Shown here one piece after another: positions 1 through 7,500 of a DNA stretch of 18,452 bases. The stretch covers positions 1 to 18,452 of the forward strand of contig DJKT01000057.1 in the NCBI GenBank assembly GCA_002436205.1. Reading direction: 5' to 3'. Under the pieces are notes generated by a model. The model saw nothing but the letters and a program-made list of their open reading frames with translations. It made no database searches and had not been told where the DNA came from. The stretch is from Candidatus Peribacter sp. UBA6535 (lineage in GTDB: Bacteria > Patescibacteriota > Gracilibacteria > Peribacterales > Peribacteraceae). The translations under genes were made by a program, and so were the position numbers. Numbering within the stretch: the first letter of the stretch is position 1; every line of letters begins with the position of its first letter.

Positions 1-1461
1 GTAGAGCCAGACTTTGCTCTGGTGAAGTTTAAAAAGCTTGCTGGTGGTGGATATATGAAAATTGCAAACCAATCTGTTAAGCCCGCCCTTACAAACCTTG
101 GCTATAACGAAACAGAGGTGAACGACATTATGAAGTATGTAATGGGAACGTTGACTCTCGAAGGTGCTCCACACGTCAATCGTGAATCACTCAAAGACAA
201 AGGATGTACAGACCAAGACATTGCCAACATCGAAAAGAATCTCCCAGGTGTGTTTGAACTACCATTTGCCTTTAATAAGTTTACGCTCGGAGAAGAAGCC
301 ATGAAGCGTCTTGGGTTTTCTGCAGAGCAAATAGAAGATTTCAATCTTGATATTCTTACGGAGCTTGGATTCTCCAAAGATCATATCGATCAGGCTAACA
401 CCTTTATCTGTGGTCACATGACCGTGGAGGGTGCTCCACACCTAAAGACTGAACATCTGACAGTGTTTGACTGTGCTAGCAGGTGCGGTAAGGATGGAAA
501 GCGCTATATTCATTACGAAGGACACATTCGTATGATGGCTGCTGCTCAGCCATTTATTTCCGGTGCAATTTCTAAAACTATTAACCTGCCAAACGAAGCA
601 ACAGTTGAGGACATTAAAAATGCATACTTCCTCAGCTGGAAGCTCTGCATCAAAGCAAACGCTCTCTATCGTGATGGCTCAAAGATGAGTCAGGCACTTA
701 GTAATAAGTCGGACTCTAAAGATTCAGAGGATTCCAAAGAGACAAAGGTGGAAACAAAGATCGTCGAAAAGATTATCACAAAAGAAGCCCCCCGAAGAAG
801 AAAGCTCCCAGATGAACGTTTGTCTATGACGCATAAGTTCTCTGTAGCAGGTCATGAAGGATATCTGCACGTTGGTATGTACGAAGATGGAACTCCCGGT
901 GAGATCTTTATCAAGATGGCGAAAGAAGGCTCCACACTCTCCGGAGTAATGGATACCTTAGCTCTTAGCCTCTCCATGAACTTGCAGTACGGTGTGCCAC
1001 TGGATGTACTTTGTGAAAAACTTGTCCATACACGATTTGAACCAATGGGTATGACCATCAATAAAGAGATCCCAATGGTAAAGAGTTTGATGGACTATCT
1101 CGGACGCTGGCTCGCACTCAAATTTATGACCAAGGATAACGCCAAGCGTTTTCACAACGGAGATCTCATCGAAAAGGCTTACGCAACTGGGAGCAAGAGT
1201 AAAGATGCATTTGCCATGAGATTACCGGTGGTCGACGAAGGAACTACGGCAACTCCTGATGTTACTACTACAGAAGAGAAGATTCTTGAAGAGATTAAAG
1301 AGCATTCAGAAGAAGCAGGTGCCATCGAGAGTAAACTCGAAAAGGCCAAACTACAGGGCTTTACGGGGTCTCTTTGTACTGAGTGTGGATCGACCAAGAT
1401 GAAGCGTAATGGGTCTTGCGAACTCTGTATTGATTGCGGAGCGACCTCTGGTTGTAGTTAA
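1..1461 (+). CDS. nrdJ: Adenosylcobalamin-dependent (class II) ribonucleotide reductase, 3' part
   Basis: Reduces ribonucleotides to deoxyribonucleotides in the cytoplasm with vitamin B12 as radical source. The frame is open from base 1, so the gene begins outside the window; the GTG at 22 is an internal valine. The first codons read VEPDFALVKFKKLAGGGYMK, a typical class II reductase segment. Further on are the block GHIRMMAAAQPFISGAISKT (from nt 520), a Ser/Asp/Glu-rich linker (about nt 706-790), a C-terminal domain with GEIFIKMAKEGST (from nt 895), an acidic tail, and a terminal zinc ribbon with CTEC and CELCIDC (about nt 1375-1455). The domain order matches the long B12-dependent family. 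The radical cysteine would lie upstream and cannot be checked. It ends in TAA, 8 bases before the next gene, so the two are probably co-transcribed. Confidence 0.93.
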   Translation, partial: VEPDFALVKFKKLAGGGYMKIANQSVKPALTNLGYNETEVNDIMKYVMGTLTLEGAPHVNRESLKDKGCTDQDIANIEKNLPGVFELPFAFNKFTLGEEAMKRLGFSAEQIEDFNLDILTELGFSKDHIDQANTFICGHMTVEGAPHLKTEHLTVFDCASRCGKDGKRYIHYEGHIRMMAAAQPFISGAISKTINLPNEATVEDIKNAYFLSWKLCIKANALYRDGSKMSQALSNKSDSKDSEDSKETKVETKIVEKIITKEAPRRRKLPDERLSMTHKFSVAGHEGYLHVGMYEDGTPGEIFIKMAKEGSTLSGVMDTLALSLSMNLQYGVPLDVLCEKLVHTRFEPMGMTINKEIPMVKSLMDYLGRWLALKFMTKDNAKRFHNGDLIEKAYATGSKSKDAFAMRLPVVDEGTTATPDVTTTEEKILEEIKEHSEEAGAIESKLEKAKLQGFTGSLCTECGSTKMKRNGSCELCIDCGATSGCS

Positions 1462-1469
1462 ATAGTTGT

Positions 1470-1904
1470 ATGAGTGATTCCTGGCTCGACATGTTACCTA
1501 GTAGCGAACGGCAAAAGATACGTGACAAGTATAAGATGAGCGCTGCAGCTTACGAGAAGCTGCGGCAGAAGGTAAAGGGGCCTGAAGAGCTAAAGCAAGA
1601 GATGGAGTGGAATGAATTGATGGCGCAGCTGAAGTTTGATCTCGAAACAGATCCACACATGAAAGAAGCACTCAAGAAACAATTGGAACAAGATCTTTCT
1701 GAGCAGGGGATAGAGGCAGTGCTCGAAAATGCAAATCTTCCGGAAGATATCAAAAAACAAATAGAATCCGGAGCGTTTGAGATTGATGTGGATAGTCCTA
1801 CAGAAGATTCTCCTAATCAATTAGTGATAGCACCGGAGGGAAACATTGGAGAGAAGTTACCTATTGCGATGCATCTGACGGAGTCGTATCTATCGCAGTT
1901 GTAG
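1470..1904 (+). CDS. Small acidic helical protein of unknown function
   Basis: I do not recognise a family. The 144-residue product has no signal peptide, membrane segment or cysteine pair. Residues 1-115 look almost wholly helical and highly charged (SERQKIRDKYKMS, then KLRQKVKGPEELKQEMEWNE), and the last 30 residues are more hydrophobic. It starts 8 bases after the reductase stop on the same strand, with an ATG and no Shine-Dalgarno sequence, so it is likely the last gene of that transcription unit. Codon use looks like that of its neighbours, which supports a real gene. A role linked to nucleotide reduction is suggested only by position. Stop codon TAG. Confidence 0.75.
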   Translation: MSDSWLDMLPSSERQKIRDKYKMSAAAYEKLRQKVKGPEELKQEMEWNELMAQLKFDLETDPHMKEALKKQLEQDLSEQGIEAVLENANLPEDIKKQIESGAFEIDVDSPTEDSPNQLVIAPEGNIGEKLPIAMHLTESYLSQL

Positions 1905-1909
1905 GGCGG

Positions 1910-1932
1910 CACCCTTCGACAAGCTCAGGGTG
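1910..1932. repeat. REP-like intergenic palindrome
   Basis: The arms CACCCT and AGGGTG flank the core TCGACAAGCTC, placed 5 bases after the stop of the 144-residue gene. This core closely resembles short palindromes that recur between genes in many bacterial genomes (recalled, not searched). It could be one copy of a dispersed repeat, or could protect or terminate the upstream mRNA; no strong T-run follows. The surrounding 1905-2121 stretch holds no credible gene. Confidence 0.5.
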
Positions 1933-2044
1933 ACAATGATTAAAAAGCTACGAACAGAACGCCGAATGCCGATGCCCAAAGAAGAAAACGCATGAGGAGT
2001 AGGGGAGCAGGTGATAACCATCCTAAATGTTTGCAAAATATTAC

Positions 2045-2073
2045 GCAAGGGTTGATACACAAAGAGCCCTTGC
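2045..2073. other. Inverted repeat of uncertain role
   Basis: GCAAGGG at 2045-2051 pairs perfectly with CCCTTGC at 2067-2073 around a 15-base loop. On the minus strand it is followed after a few bases by ATTTT, and on the plus strand by an A-rich run. It may be a weak or back-up terminator between the two convergent transcription units. No T-run directly follows the stem. Confidence 0.35.
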
Positions 2074-2081
2074 ATAAAACG

Positions 2082-2130
2082 AAAAAGTCGAACACAATTT
2101 TATTTCATGTACAAAAATTGTCTACGACTT
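2082..2130 (-). terminator. Rho-independent terminator of the ychF-RNHCP unit
   Basis: Read on the minus strand, AAGTCG pairs with CGACTT and ACAATTTT pairs with AAAATTGT, separated by a symmetric 3-base internal loop and closed by a 12-base loop. The stem is followed at once by a T-run (AAAAA on the plus strand, 2082-2086). The TAG stop codon of the RNHCP gene (2122-2124) forms one side of the internal loop, so the hairpin begins inside the coding sequence. Confidence 0.8.
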
Positions 2131-2415
2131 CAAAACAGTTAAGTCATCATCGCAAGCCGCCATGTTTGGTATCTCCTTGCCACAACGCACGCACTGGTGA
2201 ACGATCATCCAGCCCTTCTTTTTGCGGTGATCTATTCGTACGGGTTTCATCATACTTTTACACTCCGATGCACGGTCTCCGGGTCCAATATTATCAACAT
2301 GCTTTGACCATAAACACTTCGGACAGTGGTTTCTATACGAGCCATCTTCGAGTGGTTCTACATGCATACCACAATGTTCACAGTCGAACGGTTCTTGTCG
2401 TGCGATAAATACCAT
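2122..2415 (-). CDS. RNHCP-domain zinc-ribbon protein
   Basis: A 97-residue protein matching the RNHCP domain family, named after the motif visible here at residues 28-32 (RNHCP). It has three CxxC pairs, C12/C15, C31/C34 and C75/C78, plus C52 and C88 and several histidines, so it should bind one or two zinc ions. The family's function is unknown; the basic middle part (HRKKKGW, residues 63-69) would suit nucleic-acid binding. Its ATG shares one base with the TAA of ychF (TAATG), so translation is probably coupled and the two proteins made together. There is no separate promoter. Transcription ends in the hairpin overlapping its stop codon. Confidence 0.85.
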   Translation of the reverse strand: MVFIARQEPFDCEHCGMHVEPLEDGSYRNHCPKCLWSKHVDNIGPGDRASECKSMMKPVRIDHRKKKGWMIVHQCVRCGKEIPNMAACDDDLTVLKS

Positions 2416-3509
2416 TATACATTGAACTTGAAATGCATCACGTCTCCATCAGCTACAATATACTCTTTTCCTTCTTGCCGAAGCTTCCCAGCTTCTTTGG
2501 CTCCAAGCTCACCTCCAAATTCTACGAAGTCTTTGTAGGCTATGGTGTCTGCCTTGATAAAACCTTTTTCAAAATCCGTGTGAATCACCCCGGCAGCTTG
2601 CGGGGCGGTACTTCCTTTCAAAATATTCCATGCCCGTACCTCCTGCACACCAGCAGTAAAGTAGGTCTGGTATCCAAGTGCCTCGTAGGCTGCATGAATC
2701 AATCGATCCAGCCCGGAATCCGTTACTCCTAGCTCATCTAAAAACTCTTTGGCATCATCTGCTGATAAATCCTGGAGGTCTTCTTCGATCTTGGCAGAAA
2801 TGGTAATCAGCTGATCACTATCACCAAGCTCCATCTCCTTCTTTACTTCATGCACACTAACAGTGTGGAGTTCATTCTCTGCAACGTTACATGCGTAAAT
2901 CAAAGGTTTGTACGTCAGAAGTTGAGCTGTCTTGAGGAATGCATCCTCCTCTTCGGTGACATCCGTTTCTATGGCCATCTTTCCATCATTGAGGACTGCA
3001 AGTATCTTCTCGTACACTGCAAGCTCTTTGATCTTCTCCTTATCCCCGCCCCTGGCAAGGCTTGCAAGCTTATCCATTCGACCGACGAGTGATTCCAGAT
3101 CAGAAATAATAAGCTCTGCTTCGATAATCTCTCTATCCCTCTTTGGATCTGTAGTACCTTCGACGTGGGTTATATCATCATCCTCAAAATGCCGAACAAC
3201 GTGACAGATGGCATCTACCTCTCGGATAGCGCCGAGGAACTTATTACCCAGACCCTCTCCCTTAGAGGCTCCTTTAACAAGACCTGCGATATCCACAAAT
3301 TCAATAGCTGTAGGAATCACTTTCTCAGGGCTTACCATCTCTGCCAGTGTATTGAGTCTTTTATCAGGTACTTCCACGATACCCACATTTGGTTCGATAG
3401 TGCAGAAGGGGTAGTTTTGCGCCTCCGCCCCCTTAGAACGGGTTAAAGCATTAAAGAGGGTAGATTTACCCACATTCGGGAGGCCGACAATTCCAATTTT
3501 CAGAGCCAT
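2415..3509 (-). CDS. ychF: YchF/OLA1-family ribosome-associated ATPase
   Basis: A P-loop protein of the Obg-related family that binds ribosomes and prefers ATP to GTP. The 364 residues equal the usual family length. Visible are G1 (GLPNVGKST, 9-17), G3 (DIAGLVKGA, 73-81), and NVAE (208-211) in place of the GTP-specifying NKxD, which is the family's ATP signature. A C-terminal TGS domain spans about 280-362. I chose the ATG at 3509 because it gives the standard MALKIGIVGLPN start; the longer reading from 3575 adds 22 unrelated residues. There is no Shine-Dalgarno sequence. The leader of about 40 bases contains a GC-rich hairpin. The stop overlaps the start of the RNHCP gene. Confidence 0.96.
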   Translation of the reverse strand: MALKIGIVGLPNVGKSTLFNALTRSKGAEAQNYPFCTIEPNVGIVEVPDKRLNTLAEMVSPEKVIPTAIEFVDIAGLVKGASKGEGLGNKFLGAIREVDAICHVVRHFEDDDITHVEGTTDPKRDREIIEAELIISDLESLVGRMDKLASLARGGDKEKIKELAVYEKILAVLNDGKMAIETDVTEEEDAFLKTAQLLTYKPLIYACNVAENELHTVSVHEVKKEMELGDSDQLITISAKIEEDLQDLSADDAKEFLDELGVTDSGLDRLIHAAYEALGYQTYFTAGVQEVRAWNILKGSTAPQAAGVIHTDFEKGFIKADTIAYKDFVEFGGELGAKEAGKLRQEGKEYIVADGDVMHFKFNV

Positions 3510-3524
3510 AGCATCACACTTAGA

Positions 3525-3541
3525 GCGCCCTTTCTGGGCGC
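3525..3541 (-). promoter_or_regulatory. Hairpin in the ychF 5' leader
   Basis: GCGCCC at 3525-3530 and GGGCGC at 3536-3541 form a perfect 6-bp stem with a 5-base loop. Its base lies 15 bases upstream of the ychF start codon, where a bound ribosome would touch it. It has no T-run and is therefore not a terminator. A role in translation control or mRNA stability is inference. Confidence 0.45.
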
Positions 3542-3556
3542 GGAATGATTGTGGGA

Positions 3557-3586
3557 AATCTACAGGAAAAGCCAATTAGATGCCAA
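3557..3586 (-). promoter_or_regulatory. Putative ychF promoter
   Basis: On the minus strand TTGGCA (3586-3581, 5 of 6 to consensus) is followed after 18 bases by TAGATT (3562-3557, 4 of 6). It predicts transcription from about 3550 and a leader of about 40 bases. It lies back to back with the promoter of the sortase gene. Confidence 0.45.
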
Positions 3587-3616
3587 ATTATTAGTCATCT
3601 GGGTTGGTTTGAGCAC

Positions 3617-3644
3617 TTGACAAAAATAAGAAAAAGTATAGGAT
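3617..3644 (+). promoter_or_regulatory. Promoter of the SLH-sortase gene
   Basis: A perfect -35 box TTGACA (3617-3622) is followed after 16 bases by TAGGAT (3639-3644). The ATG at 3654 is only 9 bases further on, so the mRNA would carry about 3 untranslated bases. The AGGA inside the -10 box lies 10 bases from the ATG and is unlikely to serve as a Shine-Dalgarno sequence. Confidence 0.65.
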
Positions 3645-3653
3645 ACTACTCCT

Positions 3654-4961
3654 ATGTTTAGCAGAGAATATCTTCGTCGATTCGTGGCATCTTTGGCACT
3701 CGTTGCCCTCGCCAGCCTTACAGCCGGACAGGCTCTTGCTGCAGGGTTTGCCGATACACAGGGTACCGATTACGGGAGGGCATTTGCCTACTTACAGAGT
3801 CAAGGTATTGTGCAGGGATATGCCGATGGACTTGCTCGTCCGGGGCATCCACTCAATCGAGTCGAAGCTCTAAAGGTTATCCTTAAAGCCCAAGGAAGTT
3901 ACGACAGTCGCGTTGCACATTACACCAAAAAGACTCCACCGATTCCACTCTTTAGCGACATCGACCAGACACAGTGGTATGTACCGTATATCGAAGCTGC
4001 CTTCGAACAGGGTGTCATTACAGGATACCCCGATGGAACATTCCGCCCAGCTAGACTTTTAAGTACAGAAGAAGCAGTGACAATGCTGATGCGTACGTTT
4101 AACGAGTCGAGCTCTGCTACGAATGCAGCGCTTAGCGACTTCATTCAAAATCAGCCAAACCAGTGGTATACCGCTTCTATCAATGCAGCCATTAATAAAA
4201 ACCTTGTTATGCATAAAGGACAGATGCGGTTGGGAGCAGCCATTACTCGTGGACAGTTCTTTGACATGGTGTATCGCCTACATGAGAGTAAGGCTAATGG
4301 AAAAGTTGCATATGATGGCCCAGAGCCAACTGCTCCACCTGCAAGGGTTGCAGTTGCTGCTCCGAGACCACAAGAAGACTTTGGTCCTACAGGAATATCT
4401 TCATATGAAAATGATGACCGCGTTGTCGCAGCAGTGTCACCAAAGGTGCAGAAGGCACAGATACAACCTGCAAATGTTACTATTACTCCAAAGATCGATC
4501 ATCCGTATGCATCCGAGAAGTACTTCTCTATCTCCATGCCAACTCTTGGCATTCATGACCTTACCATTACCCATCCACAGGATGCAGTTTCTAAAGATGG
4601 TGTTCTCTCTGTATTAAATCAAGGTGTTGGACACTTGTTTGCGTATCCTGGTGGCGGAGGAAAGATGATGGTGTATGGGCATAGCTCCGGATACCCATGG
4701 GATGTTTCTGAGTACACGAAAATCTTCCGTCGCATCAATGAGTTAAATCCGGGTGATAAAGTCTATGTTACCTACTCCGGTACTCTTTATGTATACGAAG
4801 TAACATTCGAAGAAACCATTGCAGCAAAAAACGCCAACAAAGCTTTTCAGGACCAGGGAGTAGGGGAGGAGTTGATTCTCTTTACCTGCTGGCCGGTAGA
4901 TAGCATCGCTCAAAGATACTTGGTACATGCAGTACCGGTGGAGACTGTAGCTTTGCGATAG
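3654..4961 (+). CDS. Secreted SLH-domain sortase (fusion protein)
   Basis: A 435-residue exported protein. Residues 1-30 form a signal peptide (REYLRRF, a hydrophobic core, then ALA). Three SLH repeats follow at about 31-76, 99-147 and 160-208, each with the A..G.I.GY.DG or ITRGQF pattern; SLH domains bind secondary cell-wall polymers. A Pro/Ala-rich linker (about 222-280) leads to a sortase domain at about 288-430. The sortase triad is complete: H343 (VYGHSSG), C412 (LFTCWP) and R421 (QRYLV). The LFTCWP...RYLV pattern resembles class D/E sortases, which join proteins to the cell wall or make pili. SLH domains fused to a sortase are unusual, since most sortases are held by a membrane helix. 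No obvious substrate with an LPxTG-like tail is encoded in the window. The gene converges on its right neighbour with a 4-base gap. Confidence 0.9.
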   Translation: MFSREYLRRFVASLALVALASLTAGQALAAGFADTQGTDYGRAFAYLQSQGIVQGYADGLARPGHPLNRVEALKVILKAQGSYDSRVAHYTKKTPPIPLFSDIDQTQWYVPYIEAAFEQGVITGYPDGTFRPARLLSTEEAVTMLMRTFNESSSATNAALSDFIQNQPNQWYTASINAAINKNLVMHKGQMRLGAAITRGQFFDMVYRLHESKANGKVAYDGPEPTAPPARVAVAAPRPQEDFGPTGISSYENDDRVVAAVSPKVQKAQIQPANVTITPKIDHPYASEKYFSISMPTLGIHDLTITHPQDAVSKDGVLSVLNQGVGHLFAYPGGGGKMMVYGHSSGYPWDVSEYTKIFRRINELNPGDKVYVTYSGTLYVYEVTFEETIAAKNANKAFQDQGVGEELILFTCWPVDSIAQRYLVHAVPVETVALR

Positions 4962-4965
4962 GGTG

Positions 4966-7449
4966 TTACCCAATCCTCCTCAGGATCTCCCGATCCACAA
5001 AGTCCTTCTGCCTACCGTACGTCAGGCGGCTTAATTGCTTAAATGCTTCTGCAGCCTGTTCATCTTTTTGATACGTAGTATCCAGCCAAGGACGCGGTAC
5101 TTCGATACTAAACGGTCTCGAAGGTTGGTTGTTGACACTCAATTTCATAGCACCATGGAATGCATCAACATTAATAAGGTCTTGCTCCGAGAATGCCGGT
5201 GCCATTTCTTTTCCACAAACCTCTGCATCCTGTGGACCAATTTTATAGAACATCATCGTACCGATGTTTCCAAATACAGCACCCTTTAGACTTACTGCGC
5301 CCGAGAGCTTGCTGTCTTTCTCCAGTTGGTCGATATACTGGTGCGCAAGGATCAATCCAAGACGATACTTACGAGCCTCAGAAAGGATCGATTCAATACT
5401 AGGAGTCACGAAGTTTTGGAATTCATCGATATAGAGGAAGAAGTCTTTGCGGGCTTCTTTTTCCATGCGCTGACGACGCATAGCTGCCACCTGAATTTTA
5501 CTCACGGCAATCATACCCAGCAGTTGTGCGTTGATGTCCCCGACAAGTCCTTTGGAGAGGTTCATCAAAAGAATCTTTGAATTATTCATACAGTCTGCAA
5601 CATTAAATGCAGACTTGGTTTGTCCAACGATATTTCGGATAAGTGCGTTGGTATAGAACTGGCCAAACTTCGCAGCGAAGTAGGGGATCATCTCAGCCTT
5701 TTCTCTCTGACCTGTCTGTGCCATCTGCTTTTCCCAGAAACTGCGGACAATAGGGTTTTTAACTTTTGTTACTTTGTACTTCTGCCATTCCTCGTCGGTA
5801 AAGAGTTTAACAAGGTCGGTAATTGCTCCGCCCTCTTCTTCGTCTTCCATTAGGGTAAGACAACCGTTTCGGAAGTAGTCTTGGATACGTGGGCCAAAGA
5901 TTTCTTCTCCAAACATCTTTACCATCATATTCATAGCATCGAGTGCTACGAGGTCGCGCTCTTCTGGTGAATCAGCCTCTAGAATGTTTAAGCCCATAGG
6001 CCTTTCGGTATCTGCAGGATTAAAGTAGATGACGTCATCTGCTCTTTCGCGTGGGATGTACGGCAGCAGATCCTCAATCAATGATCCATGTGGGTCAACA
6101 ACGCAGACCCCCTTACCGTTATGAAAGTCCTGCCTTGCCATAAGTTGAATGATGGAGGACTTACCAGTACCTGTTTGTCCAATAATGTAAAAGTGTCGGA
6201 ACCGGTCCTCGTTCGCCATAAAGATCTTTTTCTTTTCTCCTCGTACGGTATTGGTTCCAAGATAGAGTCCTTCTTCCGGAAGATCTTTTGGTGCAGGAGC
6301 CATTTTAAACTTCTGCCACTTGATGGTATCCACTTTGTTGTACTTGATATTCGGCAAGTGAAAGAAGCTTGCGAGTTCTGTAGAACCTACGAGCATAGTG
6401 CGATACATCAACCACTGCCTCATGTTTCTACGAGGATTACGCTTGATAAACCTTTCTATGACATCGCTTTTGCTACTGACATGCGGACGCTTAAAGGTGT
6501 TGCCGCGCACTGCATCAAACTGTGCAAATGCAGTGATGATTCCATCGAGAACACTTTGTGCCTTCGCAGGAGATTCACCGGAAGCCACAGTGCGAACTGT
6601 GCAGTAGTAGCCAGGGTTACAGGCTTTTTCATCAAGCATCTTGCTACGTTCTTCTTGCACCTGCGTTACGCGGTTTCCAGTAGATTGCGATTCATTCAAA
6701 TCCACAACTTCCGATGCTTCGGAGGAAGTAAGAAGAGAGAAAAATGCGCTCAGCCACGATACAGGATTGTACCACTTGGCACTGCTCTTCTTTGGATTGA
6801 TCATTTTCACAGCGGATTTCTGCAACTTCTTTTGCCATCCGGAAGCTGCTGGTCGTATAACAAATTGCACGGCCGCCCCTTCGTCATCCTTTAACTTTGA
6901 AAATGCATTGGTTAATGCATTGAGAGGGTCACTCTTTAATTCCTGATACGTTTTGAAGCTGAAAGAATAGTCCTTTCCAGGCAAAAATGATTCTGCGACA
7001 ACATGAGAATCCGGTGTGAAGATGTTGTAGTCTTCAACTGCGTTAATAATCGCATCAGGATAGAAGGATGTAATCTGCTTTTCTACAAGATGGACAGTGT
7101 GCCTCGGTACTACGACAAAAAACAGAATCTCACCCCCGAGAGCCGCGTATTCGAATGAGAGATAGTCTTGCCCCTTCCAAAACCTGGAAAAGCGTGTGTT
7201 ATACATTCCATAGATTGATTGAAACATGTGGTCCATAACCCCAACAATTTCTTTAAAGTCTTGCCCGGTAGAGAACTGCTCTGATGTAGTCTCTTTATCT
7301 TCCTTGCTCTCTTTTTTGGGTACGAGAATCTGCAGAAAGACCATCTCTTCCCCCCGGCTTCTATCGGCCAAACGCCTACTCAGCCAGAGCCCTAGGAATC
7401 CGATGACTCCTGCGGAGATGAGGCCGATGACAATATCTATTATATCCAC
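4966..7449 (-). CDS. Membrane-anchored TraG/VirD4-like ATPase
   Basis: An 827-residue protein with one N-terminal membrane helix (about 3-23). A long N-terminal region of about 380 residues, of a type I recall from CPR genomes, has no function I can assign. The ATPase core resembles HerA/TraG/VirD4 coupling proteins: Walker A GQTGTGKSS (424-432), VVDPHGSLIEDLLPYI (450-465), Walker B FFLYIDEF (670-677), and a GLILAHQY sensor region (698-705). Such enzymes pump DNA or protein across membranes. No relaxase, VirB4 or pilus gene is nearby, so conjugation is not supported; DNA uptake, secretion or pilus work are possibilities. Start: GTG at 7449, giving an immediate membrane helix, 15 bases after a perfect TATAAT. 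The response-regulator gene lies 51 bases upstream. Stop TAA. Confidence 0.85.
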   Translation of the reverse strand: MDIIDIVIGLISAGVIGFLGLWLSRRLADRSRGEEMVFLQILVPKKESKEDKETTSEQFSTGQDFKEIVGVMDHMFQSIYGMYNTRFSRFWKGQDYLSFEYAALGGEILFFVVVPRHTVHLVEKQITSFYPDAIINAVEDYNIFTPDSHVVAESFLPGKDYSFSFKTYQELKSDPLNALTNAFSKLKDDEGAAVQFVIRPAASGWQKKLQKSAVKMINPKKSSAKWYNPVSWLSAFFSLLTSSEASEVVDLNESQSTGNRVTQVQEERSKMLDEKACNPGYYCTVRTVASGESPAKAQSVLDGIITAFAQFDAVRGNTFKRPHVSSKSDVIERFIKRNPRRNMRQWLMYRTMLVGSTELASFFHLPNIKYNKVDTIKWQKFKMAPAPKDLPEEGLYLGTNTVRGEKKKIFMANEDRFRHFYIIGQTGTGKSSIIQLMARQDFHNGKGVCVVDPHGSLIEDLLPYIPRERADDVIYFNPADTERPMGLNILEADSPEERDLVALDAMNMMVKMFGEEIFGPRIQDYFRNGCLTLMEDEEEGGAITDLVKLFTDEEWQKYKVTKVKNPIVRSFWEKQMAQTGQREKAEMIPYFAAKFGQFYTNALIRNIVGQTKSAFNVADCMNNSKILLMNLSKGLVGDINAQLLGMIAVSKIQVAAMRRQRMEKEARKDFFLYIDEFQNFVTPSIESILSEARKYRLGLILAHQYIDQLEKDSKLSGAVSLKGAVFGNIGTMMFYKIGPQDAEVCGKEMAPAFSEQDLINVDAFHGAMKLSVNNQPSRPFSIEVPRPWLDTTYQKDEQAAEAFKQLSRLTYGRQKDFVDREILRRIG

Positions 7450-7464
7450 AATAGGTATCTTAGC

Positions 7465-7492
7465 ATTATACGACGTCCAAAGAGTATCTGAA
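7465..7492 (-). promoter_or_regulatory. Promoter of the TraG-like ATPase gene
   Basis: On the minus strand TTCAGA (7492-7487, 4 of 6) is followed after 16 bases by a perfect TATAAT (7470-7465). The GTG start is 15 bases downstream, giving a leader of about 9 bases with no Shine-Dalgarno sequence. It lies just after the response-regulator stop, so the ATPase can be expressed separately. Confidence 0.6.
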
Positions 7493-7500
7493 GGCGAGCA

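Noticed and set aside
22..1461. GTG at 22 as the start of a complete 479-residue protein
   Set aside because: The frame is open to base 1 and the seven codons before it continue the reductase pattern, so the gene is cut by the window edge.
1936..2144. Frame that would be about 68 codons long if TGA were read as an amino acid
   Set aside because: It contains two TGA codons, overlaps the RNHCP terminator and stop, matches no family I know, and no confirmed gene in the window uses TGA as a sense codon.
1992..2408. Open frame of 138 codons on the plus strand
   Set aside because: It is the antisense shadow of the RNHCP gene and crosses its terminator; the product has no family resemblance.
3510..3575. 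N-terminal extension of YchF from 3575
   Set aside because: The ATG at 3509 gives the exact family start and length; the extension runs through the leader hairpin and promoter.
6088..6894. Open frame of 268 codons on the plus strand
   Set aside because: It lies wholly inside the TraG-like ATPase gene on the other strand, and its Cys/His-rich composition is typical of a shadow frame.
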